This document shows, piece after piece, positions 1 through 10,612 of a stretch of DNA of 64,000 nt. The DNA is taken from positions 8,432,001 through 8,496,000 of the forward strand of contig NC_134434.1 of the NCBI RefSeq assembly GCF_030867145.1, in the 5' to 3' direction. The translations under genes and the position numbers were made by a program. Each line of letters opens with the position of its first letter. Position 1 is the first letter of the stretch. This DNA is from Opisthocomus hoazin. Its lineage: Eukaryota > Chordata > Aves > Opisthocomiformes > Opisthocomidae. The notes beneath the pieces were generated by a model. The model was not told where the DNA came from. It ran no database searches and saw nothing but the letters and a program-made list of their open reading frames with translations.

Positions 1-514
1 CGGGACGGGCGCGGGCTCGGGGGCGCGGGGAGGGCGGTGCGGGGCCCCCCGGTTCAAGGTCCCCCCGGCACGCCGCGCTCCCCCCACGCCGCGCCTTGCA
101 CTCCAGCTGCGCGGGGGTTCGATGCCTGCGCGGGGAGGAGGCGGTGCCGCCGCCGCCGCGCTCGGACGGGCTTTTGCTGGGGGTTTTTTTCAGCTTTTTT
201 TTTTTTTTCTGCCTTTCCGTGCATTTATTTCCTGCAGCGTTTTGGCACAAACCGTAAACTTCGGCCCCTGGCTGCGGCGGGGGGGGGAGGCGGCGGCGGG
301 GGAGCTGCCTGCTGCCGCAGCGGGTCGGCTGTGCCCCCCCAGCCCACCGCCCCCCGCGGGACCCCCCACTCCCACCCGCTTGCTGCGCTGGCCGTGGGTC
401 TTCGGCACCGCGGGAGCTGCCGCCACCACGCGTTGGGGTGCGGGGAGGGGCGCGCGCCGGGGGTCCGCGTGCCGCTGCTCGGGCCTCGCCGTGACGCTGT
501 GTTCCCTCGCGCAG
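1..514 (+). other. CBX4: CBX4 intron 3, 3' portion
   Basis: GC-rich intronic sequence upstream of the exon that starts at 515. It contains a T-run (185-208) and G-runs, and ends in the polypyrimidine tract and CAG acceptor. No chromodomain exon (WEPEEN segment) is present, so the first three exons must lie upstream of the window. Confidence 0.8.
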
Positions 515-2415
515 GGAGCGGCAGGAGCAGCTGATGGGGTACCGCAAGCGGGGGCCCAAGCCGAAGCCGCTGGTCGTGCAGGTAAACGTGCGGCGGAGCC
601 CAGCCCCGCGTCACCCGCGCAGCCCGCGGTGAGGTCCCCGGGGAGCCGCTTGCAGCGGGTTTCATCATGCCGAGGAGCCGTGCGCGCAGCCTGGGCGCTT
701 TGCGATGCCCCGGGGACCCCCTGGGCCCCAGTGCTGAGCTCATCGGGCGGTCGCAGCCCCCCTGCCTCGCCGGGCTGTGGGGCAGCCCCCCGCGGCCGGG
801 TGGCATCAGCAGGCTGGGCGGCGGCGGCCCTGCTTGGCCCCCGTTCCCAGAGGGCTGATTGAAGGGTGCTTTTCTTCTTTTCATTGCTTCATTAATCTGG
901 AGCAATGCACAGCCTGGAAGTGGGAGCCGGCTGGGGCTGCCTGCGCGGGGACGTGGCACCCCGGGACGCGGCGTCCCGTAACGGGAGCCACGGGAGGGGT
1001 GGGGGCTTCGCTGGAGCCTTCGGCACCTGCCGGAGCACCGGCACCTCCAGCTCCTTCTGACCGCGGGCACTGGCTTTGTGTTGCAGCTTCCCTCCTTCGC
1101 CCGCCGCTCGAACATCCTGACGGGGCTGCAGGACCCTGCTGGGGACAACAGACCGAAGCTGGACCTCGGCTCCTCCGGGAAGAGCCAGCAGCACCAGTAC
1201 GAGCTCAACAGCAAGAAGCACCACCAGTACCAGCCCAACGGCAAGGAGAGCGGCGTGAAGCACCAGTCCCACAGCAAAGGGAAGTATTACTACCAGCTGA
1301 ACAGCAAGAAGCACCACCACTACCAGCCGGACCCCAAGATGTACGAGGCCCATTACCAGCCCGGCAGCAAGGAGCCGCAGAGCCAGGCCTGCCTGGACAG
1401 CAGCAAGAGTCCCCTGGTCACCCACCCGGACAAGTGGGCTCACGGCCCGGCCAAAAACCTGCTGGGCCCGGTCAAGAACCTCGCTGCGGAGAGCAAGAAC
1501 GGGGCCGAGAAGAACCTGTCCAGCGGTACCGGGCCTCCCCCCCGGGACAGGGTGACCAGCAACGGCCTCGGGGGCAAGATGAAGATCGTCAAGAACAAAA
1601 ACAAGAACGGGCGCATCGTGATCGTCATGAGCAAGTACATGGAGAACGGGATGCAGGCGGTGAAGATCAAGTCCGGGGAGCCGCCCCGGAAGCGGGCTGC
1701 CGAGGAGAGGACTCCTAAGAAGGGTGGGGAGGAGAAGCTGGAGGCTTGGCGGAAGCCGGGGGAGGAGAGGATGGTGGGCAGCAACGCCCTGAGCAAAGTG
1801 GAGGGCGAGGGCCGGCAGCCCCCCGCCGAGCTGGAGGAAAGTCCCCGAAAGACTCCCGCGGCGCCGGAGCTGCCGCTTGCCGCGGCGGAGCAGCCCCTGC
1901 AGCTGACCACCAAGCCGGACCTGATGCCCTGGTCCCTGAGCCCCGTCTGCGAGCACAGCCCATCCTCCATGGGACTGAACCTCTCCAGCCCCGGCTCGCG
2001 GAAGCGCTGCCTGTCAGAGCCGCACGCCGAGCGGGAGCCGGGCAAGAAGCGCCTGACCTCGCGGAGCATCAGTGCCCCCACCTGCCTCAGCCCCCCGGCC
2101 CCGGAGCGGCCGGAGCCCCCCGCCCCACCAGAGGTCATCCTGCTGGACTCGGACCTGGACGAGCCCATAGACTTGCGCTGCGTGAAACCCCGGGCGGAGG
2201 GCGAGCCGGCCTTGGCGCAGGTGAAGCCGGAGGTGCCGCCGGCCGAGCAGCCGCCCGCGGAGCCCCCACAGCCCCGGGAGGCGGCAGAGGAGGAGGAGGA
2301 GGAGGAGGAGGCCGAGTCCCTGCAGGAATTCAAGCCCTTCTTTGGGAATATAATTATCACAGACGTGACCGCAAACTGCCTGACCGTGACCTTCAAGGAG
2401 TACGTGACGGTGTGA
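515..2415 (+). CDS. CBX4: CBX4 (Polycomb chromobox 4, SUMO E3 ligase), 3' part: penultimate and last coding exons
   Basis: PRC1 chromobox subunit that also acts as a SUMO E3 ligase in Polycomb bodies. Two exons are visible. Exon 515-581 (67 bp) follows a CAG acceptor, begins with the last base of a split Arg codon, encodes ERQEQLMGYRKRGPKPK and ends at a GTAAAC donor. Exon 1087-2415 follows TTGCAG and encodes 442 residues. Seen in order: the YELNSKKHHQYQP repeats; a SUMO-interacting motif IVIV (1615-1626); a second one, VILLDSDLD (from 2134); the CtBP-binding motif PIDLR (2164-2178); a Glu run (about 2287-2310); and the C-terminal Pc box ending KEYVTV, which binds RING1. The chromodomain exons lie before base 1. 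Unlike mammalian CBX4, no polyhistidine tract is present before the GLNLS segment. Motif order and sequence make the assignment secure; the gene is cut only by the window edge. Confidence 0.97.
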
Positions 2416-3165
2416 GGTGGGACGGCGGCTGCTCCCCGTGGGAGCTGCCTGCCCGTCCCGGGGCTGCCGGCCCCGCGGGCTCCCTCCAGGTACTGGTGTC
2501 CCTTCCCCGGAGCCCGCGTGCCCCCCGCCCGCGCCGCGGCGGCTGAGCCTGCCCTCTCCGCTGAGGGGACGCCGCGGCAGCGTCGGGCACGGCGGCCGTC
2601 CCTGCCACGCGGGGTGTCCTCGCCGCCGCACCGGCCCCGGGACCTGCGGGCGCTGGGACGGGCGAGGACGGGGCCCGCCACTTGCGCAGAGTTATAGTAT
2701 TATATTTTAACAGTGCTAACTTGTCGAGTGATTCTTGCTCCCGTTTGTACGTGGTGTTATTGAAATGTATTGTTTGAGCTGAAAGCTGGTCGCTCGTCGG
2801 CCACGCTAATATATTTATTTGTAGGTATTTATATAATGAAATATAAAGCCTAGATTTATGGAGTCCCTAGATCACCTTATAAACTATATCAGACGGATAT
2901 TTTCTGTTCTCCTTTTTAACCGTTCAGCATTTGTTAGTCTCATCCCCTCGCCCTCCTGACAACCCGCAGCACCATCCCCGGTATATATTTTTTGATACTG
3001 TACACATGTGGTGTTTCTATGTGCAAAAAAAAAAAATCGTTATCTAAAGCTAAACGAGCTATTATAGAAATTGCTGCTATTAGAAATGTCTAAACTATAA
3101 GCTTCCAATTATTAATTGCTTGAATGTAAATATTAAATGGAGATGTTGAAAGTGCATTTGATGTT
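2416..3165 (+). other. CBX4: CBX4 3' UTR
   Basis: After the stop codon the sequence changes from GC-rich to AU-rich at about 2690, with ATTTA pentamers around 2810-2835 and an A12 run near 3026. It ends near an ATTAAA hexamer (3132-3137) followed by GT-rich sequence, a plausible cleavage region at about 3155-3165. The composition switch and the placement fit a vertebrate 3' UTR. The exact end is inferred. Confidence 0.7.
3132..3137 (+). terminator. CBX4 candidate poly(A) signal (ATTAAA)
   Basis: ATTAAA variant signal, with GT-rich sequence (TGTTGAAAGTGC, TTTGATGTTCTG) 8-35 nt downstream. It is the first good signal/downstream-element pair after the CBX4 stop codon. Confidence 0.5.
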
Positions 3166-6100
3166 CTGCAGCTAGCATAGATCGGATCGCAGAGCCCGGC
3201 TGCTGGGAGGTGGAGCGTGAGCTGCCCGCTCCGAGGGCTGCGTCGCGGGGGAAGAAATGTATCACGCGACCGTCGCAAAGGACTATAAACCTTTACAAAA
3301 GCCGCTGGGACTCGGAGTGCGTTTGTTTCTGCCGACGGCCGGCGCGGCCGGCGTCCCTGCACGGGCAGGCTGTGGCCGGGCTGCCCCGGAGCGGGTGCCT
3401 GCGGGTGGAAATCGGCTCCGGGATGCGACGTGTGGAGCGTGGTTCTGGCTTCTCCCCATCGGCGCTGCCCGCTGTGCCCAGGGCCACCCCGTTTTCTGCT
3501 GGGGGCTCGGTGTTCCCCGCTGTGCCGAGGCAGGGCTGCGCGTCTCCGTAGCGACACGGGCTGCGTGGGGTCCCTGATGGGAGACCCGGATAGCACTGGG
3601 GACGCGGGCTGGGGCGGCGGCGTTATCCCCGGCGTCTGGGAGCATCATGATTAGACAAGGAGCTGAACTCCAGAAAGGAAAATGGTCTAAATTCCACAAA
3701 AAATCCTGCGGAACATCTCTGAACTAGATTGGGAATTACTGGAGTCCGCTGAAAAGACAGTGCAGGGCGAATTCTTGACAAAGAGGCTCGCGTGAAGGTG
3801 GCAACCCGGCGGCGGGCCCGTGGAGCCTGTCTGCACGCGGCCGAGACGTGCGCTCGCTGCCCACTCCCGCCGCGATTCCCCGGGACGTTCCTGAGCGGAG
3901 TCAAGTGCTCGCACCGTGACTGCCCTCCGCGTCCCACACTTGTCAAAGCGGCTCGGTGGCCAGCCAGTCTCGCCGTGGGCTTGGGCTTGGTTTCTCTTCC
4001 GGAGAGCTGGGTTGGAACGCCGCGCAGCCCCCGGGTCCTGCCGCGGCACCGGCGCCTGGCACTGCCGTTCCCAACACCAGAATGAACCCCGCCATCTGGT
4101 GCTGCCCGCTTTGGGGCCACCTCGCCTCCCTGGGCTTCACTTTACTTTGATAAACACAAAAATCACCTTGGCAACTGCTCCTTTTTCCATCCCGAGGGCT
4201 GTGTGGCAGAAAGGTGGGGCGGCATCCGGCCAGGTTTCGTCTGCCGGGGCTTGTTCGCAGCGGGAACCGCCACGTGAGCTCCACGAGCCCGGGAGCTGCC
4301 CGCAGACGTTCCTGTGCCAGAGCCAGAGCGCTTTTCCGCGGCAGCTTGGGTTGGGTTGGAGGAAAAGCGACCGCCAAGCGCGTGGGTGCCCTTTGCTCAG
4401 CTGGGCAGCCATGGAGGAACTGTCTCAACTGTGGGCACGGCTGTCGTGGGTGTCGGGTTTGGTCCGGTGTAGCTCAGGTCTGCGGCTCGGCATGCCCGCG
4501 CGGCGGTGGGAGCGGCTGCTGGGAGCTCACGCCAGGAAGATGGCCCCATCCCGGCTGTTTGGTGATACTTGTTGGCGTGGGCAAGCACGGTGCAGTCAGA
4601 TCGGCTCGGCTCTTGCTTCCGCCGATGCTCCAAAGCCAAAGGAACCTCACGTGATGCGTTTGGTGCCTGCGGCTCTCACCTGCCTGCGTGGGGAGCACCC
4701 CAAAATCTGACCGCATGTGCGCAGAGAGCGAGTGCAAATGGGCGGACTGTGATGAAAATGAGCATTTTTCCTGTTAGCTGGACTGAATTGCGAAAGGGTG
4801 CTCATCAGCTCCGTGGGTCACCGGGGCTGTGCGAGGCTGGGCCGAGGCGGGGTGCCCGAGGGTGCTGGCGAGCAGGAGTGGGGACCGGAACCGTGCGGGG
4901 TGCCGGGGGGACGCCTGGGAATGGTGCGGTGGGAAGCGTTTCGCTGCTGTCCCAGGCTTAGCTGGCAGAGCAGACAATCAGAAACGATGCCTTTCCCTTG
5001 ATTAATTAAGCTAATGGTTATCTGAAAACAAAAATGGCATGGCAGAGGAGACGCATGCTCAGAATGCAAAATGTGATTTATGAAAGGGGAAGTGCCGCCC
5101 GACAGACAGCGGCGGGAGCCAGTGCAGGAGCGGGGCTGGGCGGGCGGCAGGGCTGCGGGGAGAACTTCTGCTGTGGGCAGGCGGAGGTGGGCACAGCCGA
5201 AGGGGCTGCTCACGAACCGCGGGATGGGTCACTGAGCGGGGGCTTGCAGGCTCCTGGCCAACGCCCGCACGTTGCTGTCACCGGGTCAGCAGCTTCCCTC
5301 GCTGGTCCGTAGGTGTGCGAGGCTCCTGGCAATTAGTAACCCTCTGTGGGCTCGCTGCGAGCTTGGCTCGTTAGCATTTTTAAAAATGGCGGGTACCGTG
5401 TTGCCCTTTTCTGAGGAAACGATGTTCCTCGGAGTCTGTGCTTTCCGAGCTTCCCTTCCCCGTGCCCGCCGCCGCTCCGCGAGCCGTGGCAGCACCTCGG
5501 ATACCCTCTCCGCGGGCAGCGGCGGGGGGTGGGTTGAGGCACCGTTTCCCGGAAGCCGCACTGCCAGGTATTTCGGCGTTGAATGGTTTTGGTCGTGTTT
5601 ATCACAACTCCAGCAGCTTCCTGCGCAGCGAAAGGTGCGAGCAGCAGTCACTGCTCTGAGATCCACCCACCCCTCGCTTCGTGCCAGCTGGCTGGGAAGG
5701 ACTGGGCGTTTGGGGTATGAATTACTTACTCATACCGCGCTCTTTCTGCGTTAAGTGCATCAAACCTAAGTGCCTGTTACCGAGCAAATTAATGGGAAGT
5801 CCACGATGACTTCCGATGGCCATCAGAGTGATGCGGGACGAGGCGGAGCGTCGCCGCGCTCCATTAGGGAAGGCTGGTGTGCGCTACACGTAATGTGCTT
5901 CCCAGGAATGGGTTAACCTCTGCTTGCTTTGGATTTATTCCAGGAAAACATTTTCCTGATTTAAAAGGAGAATTTGTGTTCATATTTTGCTCTTCCAAAA
6001 GGCTCTGATGCGCCCGTCTGATCGTGGCCGTACCGGGAGGAGGGACTGCACATTGGCACTGTGAAGCTGCGTTCGGGTTCTCCCTCCCGGGCCGTGGTGG

Positions 6101-7014
6101 TACCAGTGTCCGCGCCAGCGCGGGGCTGGCAGCCGGCCGCCGGCCCCCCCTCGCTGAGCTGCGTCGCCAGCGATCGCCGCGGCCCTGCGCGGGTTCAGCC
6201 GGCGTTGGCACGGTCCCTGCACCGCGGCAGTGATGGCCACGCCGTCCCCGGGCGATGGCCATGGGGCAGCCAGGTCGTGGGCCCTGTGGCGTTGGGAAGA
6301 GGCTGCATCTCTGGGGAGAGGACGCTGTTAGGGAGAAGGATGTTAAATAAGGGCACAACGTGGAGCGGGCGTCTCTTCATCAGAAGAAGCAGCAGCCTCG
6401 TGGGGGCTCGAGAGGTGCCGGTCCAGGCTGGGCACGCAAGAGGAGCTCCTGGGAAGGGCGGAGGGGGTAAGCAGCCGCAGGCTGTGGGAAGCGGGGGGGT
6501 TTCCAGGCAGTCGGGGGGGCACTCGGTGCTTTTGCCTGTATGTGGGTGGGGGCAGCTCCTCCCGGCAGTCGTGGTGTGGATTTTGTGGGGTTTTTCCTGT
6601 ATTTTTCCCGTTCTCTCATTTCGTGGTGCAATGTCGGGAGGTGATGCTGTGACTTCGCCAAATGTGGTGACCTCGGCACCTTTGGAGCAGCCGGCAGCGA
6701 GGTAAAGCCTCCATGGGCACATTGTGGGGGGGTGCCCGCTGTTCAGGCTGCGTTTTTCCAGCCCCGTCCCCTCGAGCACAGCGGGGGCCGTACAGCTGTG
6801 ATAAACCGTTCTAACTAGAACCGCATCCAGTGGGACTGGCCCGCGGCAGAGGCCTGGTGCCGAGGGGTTTTGCCGGGTGTTTGGTGGGACGGGTGTCCTC
6901 TGCCTGGGAGAGCGGCTGCTGGAGGGCAGCTGGGCGAGGAGGGTGCGAGGGGCTTCCCCCCAGGTCTGCCCCGGCCCCGAGCCGCCCTCAACTCCCCCAT
7001 CCCCACCGTTGTGG
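3166..7014. other. Intergenic region downstream of CBX4
   Basis: GC-moderate unique sequence. No exon with a recognised protein domain, no recognised transposon and no RNA gene was seen. Scattered AT-rich patches (about 4985-5060 and 5710-6010) stand out from the GC-rich background but carry no named motif. Open frames here are short, overlap on both strands and show no family similarity. Confidence 0.6.
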
Positions 7015-7328
7015 GTGTCAGGAGCACGGGGCCAGACTCTTTCCAGTGGTGCCCAGCGACAGGACAAGGGGCAACGGGCACAAACTGAAGCCGAGGAAGC
7101 TCCAGCTGAACCCGAGGAAGAACTTCTTCCCTCTGAGGGTGACGGAGCCCTGGCCCAGGCTGCCCAGGGAGGCTGTGGAGTCTCCTTCTCTGGAGATATT
7201 CCAGCCCCGCCTGGACGCGGTGCTGTGCAGCCTGCTGTGGGTGACCCTGCTTGGGCAGGGAGTTGGGCTGGGTGACCCACAGAGGTCCCTGCCAACCCCC
7301 ACCATGCTGGGATTCTGGGTTTCTGTGA
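7015..7328 (+). mobile_element. CR1 LINE 3' end, 5'-truncated
   Basis: Matches the CR1 3'-terminal segment repeated elsewhere in the window (31588, 54085, 57266 and in reverse at 8866, 37935, 47988). It begins near the GGGGCCAGACTCTTTCCAG block, runs through the last coding residues and 3' UTR, and ends with ATTCTGGGTTTCTGTG, a degenerate form of the CR1 8-bp tail repeat. It is non-autonomous and broken; the reading frame it shows is a retrotransposon remnant, not a host gene. Confidence 0.9.
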
Positions 7329-8865
7329 TGCCACAGGGCTGCCTCTGGTTGGAGTAGTCGAAAACGCCCGGCGGTAGGAAATCCTCAGTCTCCTGCGCGG
7401 ATAAGATCGTTTGGATTCAGCCCAGATTCGTGCGAGATCTCTGTCAGGAGGAGGCGACCGCAAGGACACTGCTCTGTCTGCGTTTGCACCAGGAGAGGAG
7501 AAGGGCTCTGCAGTGCCCGGCACAGCCCCGAGCATCTCCAGGCTCTCCCAGAGCCTCGGCGAGCGGCTCTGGAGGGTCTCCTGCATGCGGGAAAGCTCCT
7601 GCCTGCACCCTGAGCTGGGGAGAATCCCCTTAAAGGCAAAAAGAAGCCGCTCAGGCATGCGTGAGGCTGCTGCCGCCAGCGATGCCTGACCCAAACGCAG
7701 CTCTGCAGCGTGGCCCTGCCCTGGGCAGCGTCAGTGCGGCCAGGAGCCGTCGTGCGAGTGAGACCTTGGATGGGGGAGATGGGGGCTCCGCTCTTGGGCA
7801 AGGGAGGGACCCTCTGGGTGCTGCGGAGAGTGACAGGGGAGGGGGACGGGGTTGGGGGGGGTGGGAGAGGGGCCGTGGCGGCTGCGGTGGGGCTGGGAGG
7901 GAAGAGGGGGCCGGTGGTGTAGCTGCTCGTGGGAGCCGTCCCTGGGTCTGTGCCGGCTTGGGAGATCTCACGGGCAGTGACGAGGTGTCACTGCGTGACG
8001 GACCTTCGGGTGCAAATGGGGGAGAAACAAGCGTCTCTGTAACCATGGCAGTTTGGGGCAGGCGCTGGTGGGGGCTGCGGGCAGACGGGGTCCTCTCGCC
8101 CCGGGCTGGAACCTGCCGCTGCCTCCCGTCGCGGGCGAGATCCCGGGCTCTCCCGCGAGCAGTTTGCCGGCACCGGCTGAGGTCGTTTCTCAGAGGGAGC
8201 CGTCAGCCCAGCTGACACCTTGATGTAGTTTAAAGCAAACTGCAAACATGAAGATTTATTTTTATCGAACGAGTGGGCGTATAAAACACGCCGCGCAACG
8301 CGACGCAGGCCGGCAGGCAGCACCCTGAATCCCCGGAGCCGTGGCTTCGGCGCGCCGGGCCATGTGCCATCCCTGGCCAGCCCTGCTGACAGCGGGCCTG
8401 GGGGGTTTAGGAGTGGGGAGTGAAGGAAGCAGAACCACCAACTGCCAGAGCCGCCAGCATCGCCATCGGACACCGGGGCCGGTGGGAGGGACGGCGCTGG
8501 CACTGGGTGGGACGGCAGACCCGGACCCGGCCGACCCGCCAAGGCGGAGCTCTGCCGGTGCCACGGGCTCCGTCCCGGCGAGGTTCCGGGCGGAGGGTAC
8601 GGCCGCACTCCCCTTTTCCAGGGGTTTAAACATTGCCGTGGCCCGAGTGTGGACGCAGCTTCTTGGCGTAGGCGTGCTGCGGTCAGAAAGGCTTCGGTCG
8701 AGGTGAGAGAGGGAATCACCCAAACCTGTACGCGGTATCGCTGCTGTGCTGGAGCAGCCGGGGCGGAAAAGTGCTGCAGACACAGAAAATAAATTAAACA
8801 GAAGTAGATATTGTTACGGAATGCATCGACCGCAGCCGGAATGGAGGGTCTGAGCTGATGGATCA
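7329..8865. other. Intergenic unique sequence between two CR1 copies
   Basis: No gene recognised. G-rich at 7770-7920. A short AT-rich patch at 8225-8290 contains CGTATAAAAC, which resembles a TATA box but has no supporting exon or splice structure. Open frames on both strands overlap and none shows a protein family signature. Confidence 0.5.
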
Positions 8866-9640
8866 GAATCACAGAATCACAGAATCACAGAATGTTCGGG
8901 GTTGGAAGGGACCTCTGTGGGTCATCTAGTCCAACCCTCCTGCTGAAGTAGGGTCACCCACAGCAGGCTGCACAGGACCTTGTCCAGGCGGGTCTTGAAT
9001 ATCTCCAGAGAAGGAGACTCCACAACCTCCCTCAGCAGCCTGGGCCAGGGCTCCGTCACCCTCAGAGGGAAGAAGTTCTTCCTCATGTTCAGACGGAACT
9101 TCCTGTGCCTCAGTTTGTGCCCGTTGCCCCTTGTCCTGTCACTGGGCACCACTGGAAAGAGCTTTGCCCCATCCTCCTGACCCCCACCCTGCAGATATTT
9201 ATAAGCATTTATTAGGTCCCCTCACAGCCTTCTCTTCTTCAGGCTGAACAAGCCCAGCTCCCTCAGCCTCTCCTCGTAGCAGAGATGCTCCAGTCCCCTC
9301 CTCATCCTCGTAGCCCTCCGCTGGACTCTCTCCAGTAGCTCTTCATCTTTCTTGAACTGGGGAGCCCAGAACTGGACAGAGTACTTCAGATGAGGCAGTG
9401 TAGAGGGGAAGGAGAACCTCCCTCGACCTGCTGGCCACACTCGATGCACCCCAGGATCCCATTGGCTTTCTTGGCACCCAGGGCACGCTGCTGGCTCATG
9501 GTTCACCTGTCGTCCCCCAGCACTCCCAGTCCCTCTCCGCAGAGCTGCTCTCCAGCAGGTCCACCCCAAGCCTGTACTGGTGCCTGGGGTTGTTCCTCCC
9601 CACACACAGCCGTGTGTTTAGTGTCGGGTACAAGGACTGT
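8866..9640 (-). mobile_element. CR1 LINE 3' fragment, inverted (about 775 bp)
   Basis: Begins (3' end of the element) with four tandem octamers of the AGAATCAC type, the CR1 tail, then reads in reverse through the 3' UTR and the C-terminal end of ORF2 to about 9640. It retains more 5' sequence than most other copies here. The sequence is diverged from its neighbours (for example CTTCCTGTGCCTCAG in place of CTTCCTGGGCTTCAG), suggesting a different CR1 subfamily or greater age. Confidence 0.9.
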
Positions 9641-10399
9641 GCTGAGCAGAAATTCTTGGTGTGCCAGCGTGAAGCCGCATCTCCCGCTCTCCCGAGGAGC
9701 CGCTGGAAGCTCCGTCTTCATCCACAGAGCCTGGGATGTGCAGCGCAAGGAGCGGCGGCGTTCGCGGTGGCCGTGAGGTGATGTCCCAGGGGGAGCGACC
9801 TGCCCTGCGCAGGGCTGTGCCCAGAGAAGGGCCCTGGGCCCCCGGAGTTGCCTCCGGCCCCTTTCGCCGATGCGAGATGGGTTAACCCCCCCCAGACGGG
9901 ATGCTGGGGAAGGGGAGGGCAGAGTGGCACTGGGAGGGCTCGGGGGGAGGGGGCCGGGCAGTGGGGGGCAGCGCTTTGTGCCAGCCTGGACGGCGAGGTT
10001 TCGGAAGGTGGGGGGGTGGGGGGGGAATCCCGGGCGTGGGGGAGTCCTGGGCGTGGGGGGGTCTTGGCAGTGGGTGTCGGGGGCTCCGCGCCGGGGTCCC
10101 CTCGCCCACTGCTTCCCGTGGGGAGCACACCCAGTCCCACGCGTGTGCTGCGGGGAGGGGAACGCGCTGCACCCACCCACGTTCGTGGGGCTTTCAGAGC
10201 TCGCAGGGACTCGAGAAAAGAAATCCTGGATCCTATATTTTTTTAAAAAAAAAAGGTGCGTCCGGTTGCTTCAGACCCCGAAGCGCAGCCGGGGGAGGGG
10301 ACGTTTGCTCGGTGTCGGGGGCGCCGCCGACGGATCTCAAAGCGCGAAATGAATGGCGATCCCCACGCACGCTCGTGCACGCTGATTTCCACGCGTGTT
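9641..10399. other. Intergenic, transition into CpG-rich block
   Basis: No gene seen. G/C-skewed runs at 9885-10080. An A/T run (TTTTTTTAAAAAAAAAA) lies at about 10239-10255, just before composition turns strongly CpG-rich. Two CACGCGTG palindromes occur here (10138-10145 and 10390-10397). Confidence 0.5.
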
Positions 10400-10565
10400 C
10401 GTGACTCCACAGGGCTTGGAAAGGGGGGGTCGAGGCGCTGGCTGCCCCCCAACCCCCGGCAGGGATTTTAAGGTCAGAAATTGGTTTTACGGCGCCGCGT
10501 CCACGCGTGACGCCGCCCTTCCCCCGCCGCCACCCGCGGGAGACAAACCGGGAGACTCACGGCGG

Positions 10566-10612
10566 GGTGTGCGGGGCGGGCGTGCGGGGGGCGGGCGTGC
10601 GGGGGGCGGGCT
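10566..10612. repeat. 17-bp GC-rich tandem repeat
   Basis: GTGCGGGGGGCGGGC-type units, about 17 bp, repeated nearly three times. Each contains a GC-box-like GGGGCGGGC core. Confidence 0.7.

Noticed and set aside
8275-8290. TATA-like CGTATAAAAC as a promoter
   Set aside because: No exon, CpG island or splice signal nearby; a single short motif is not enough.
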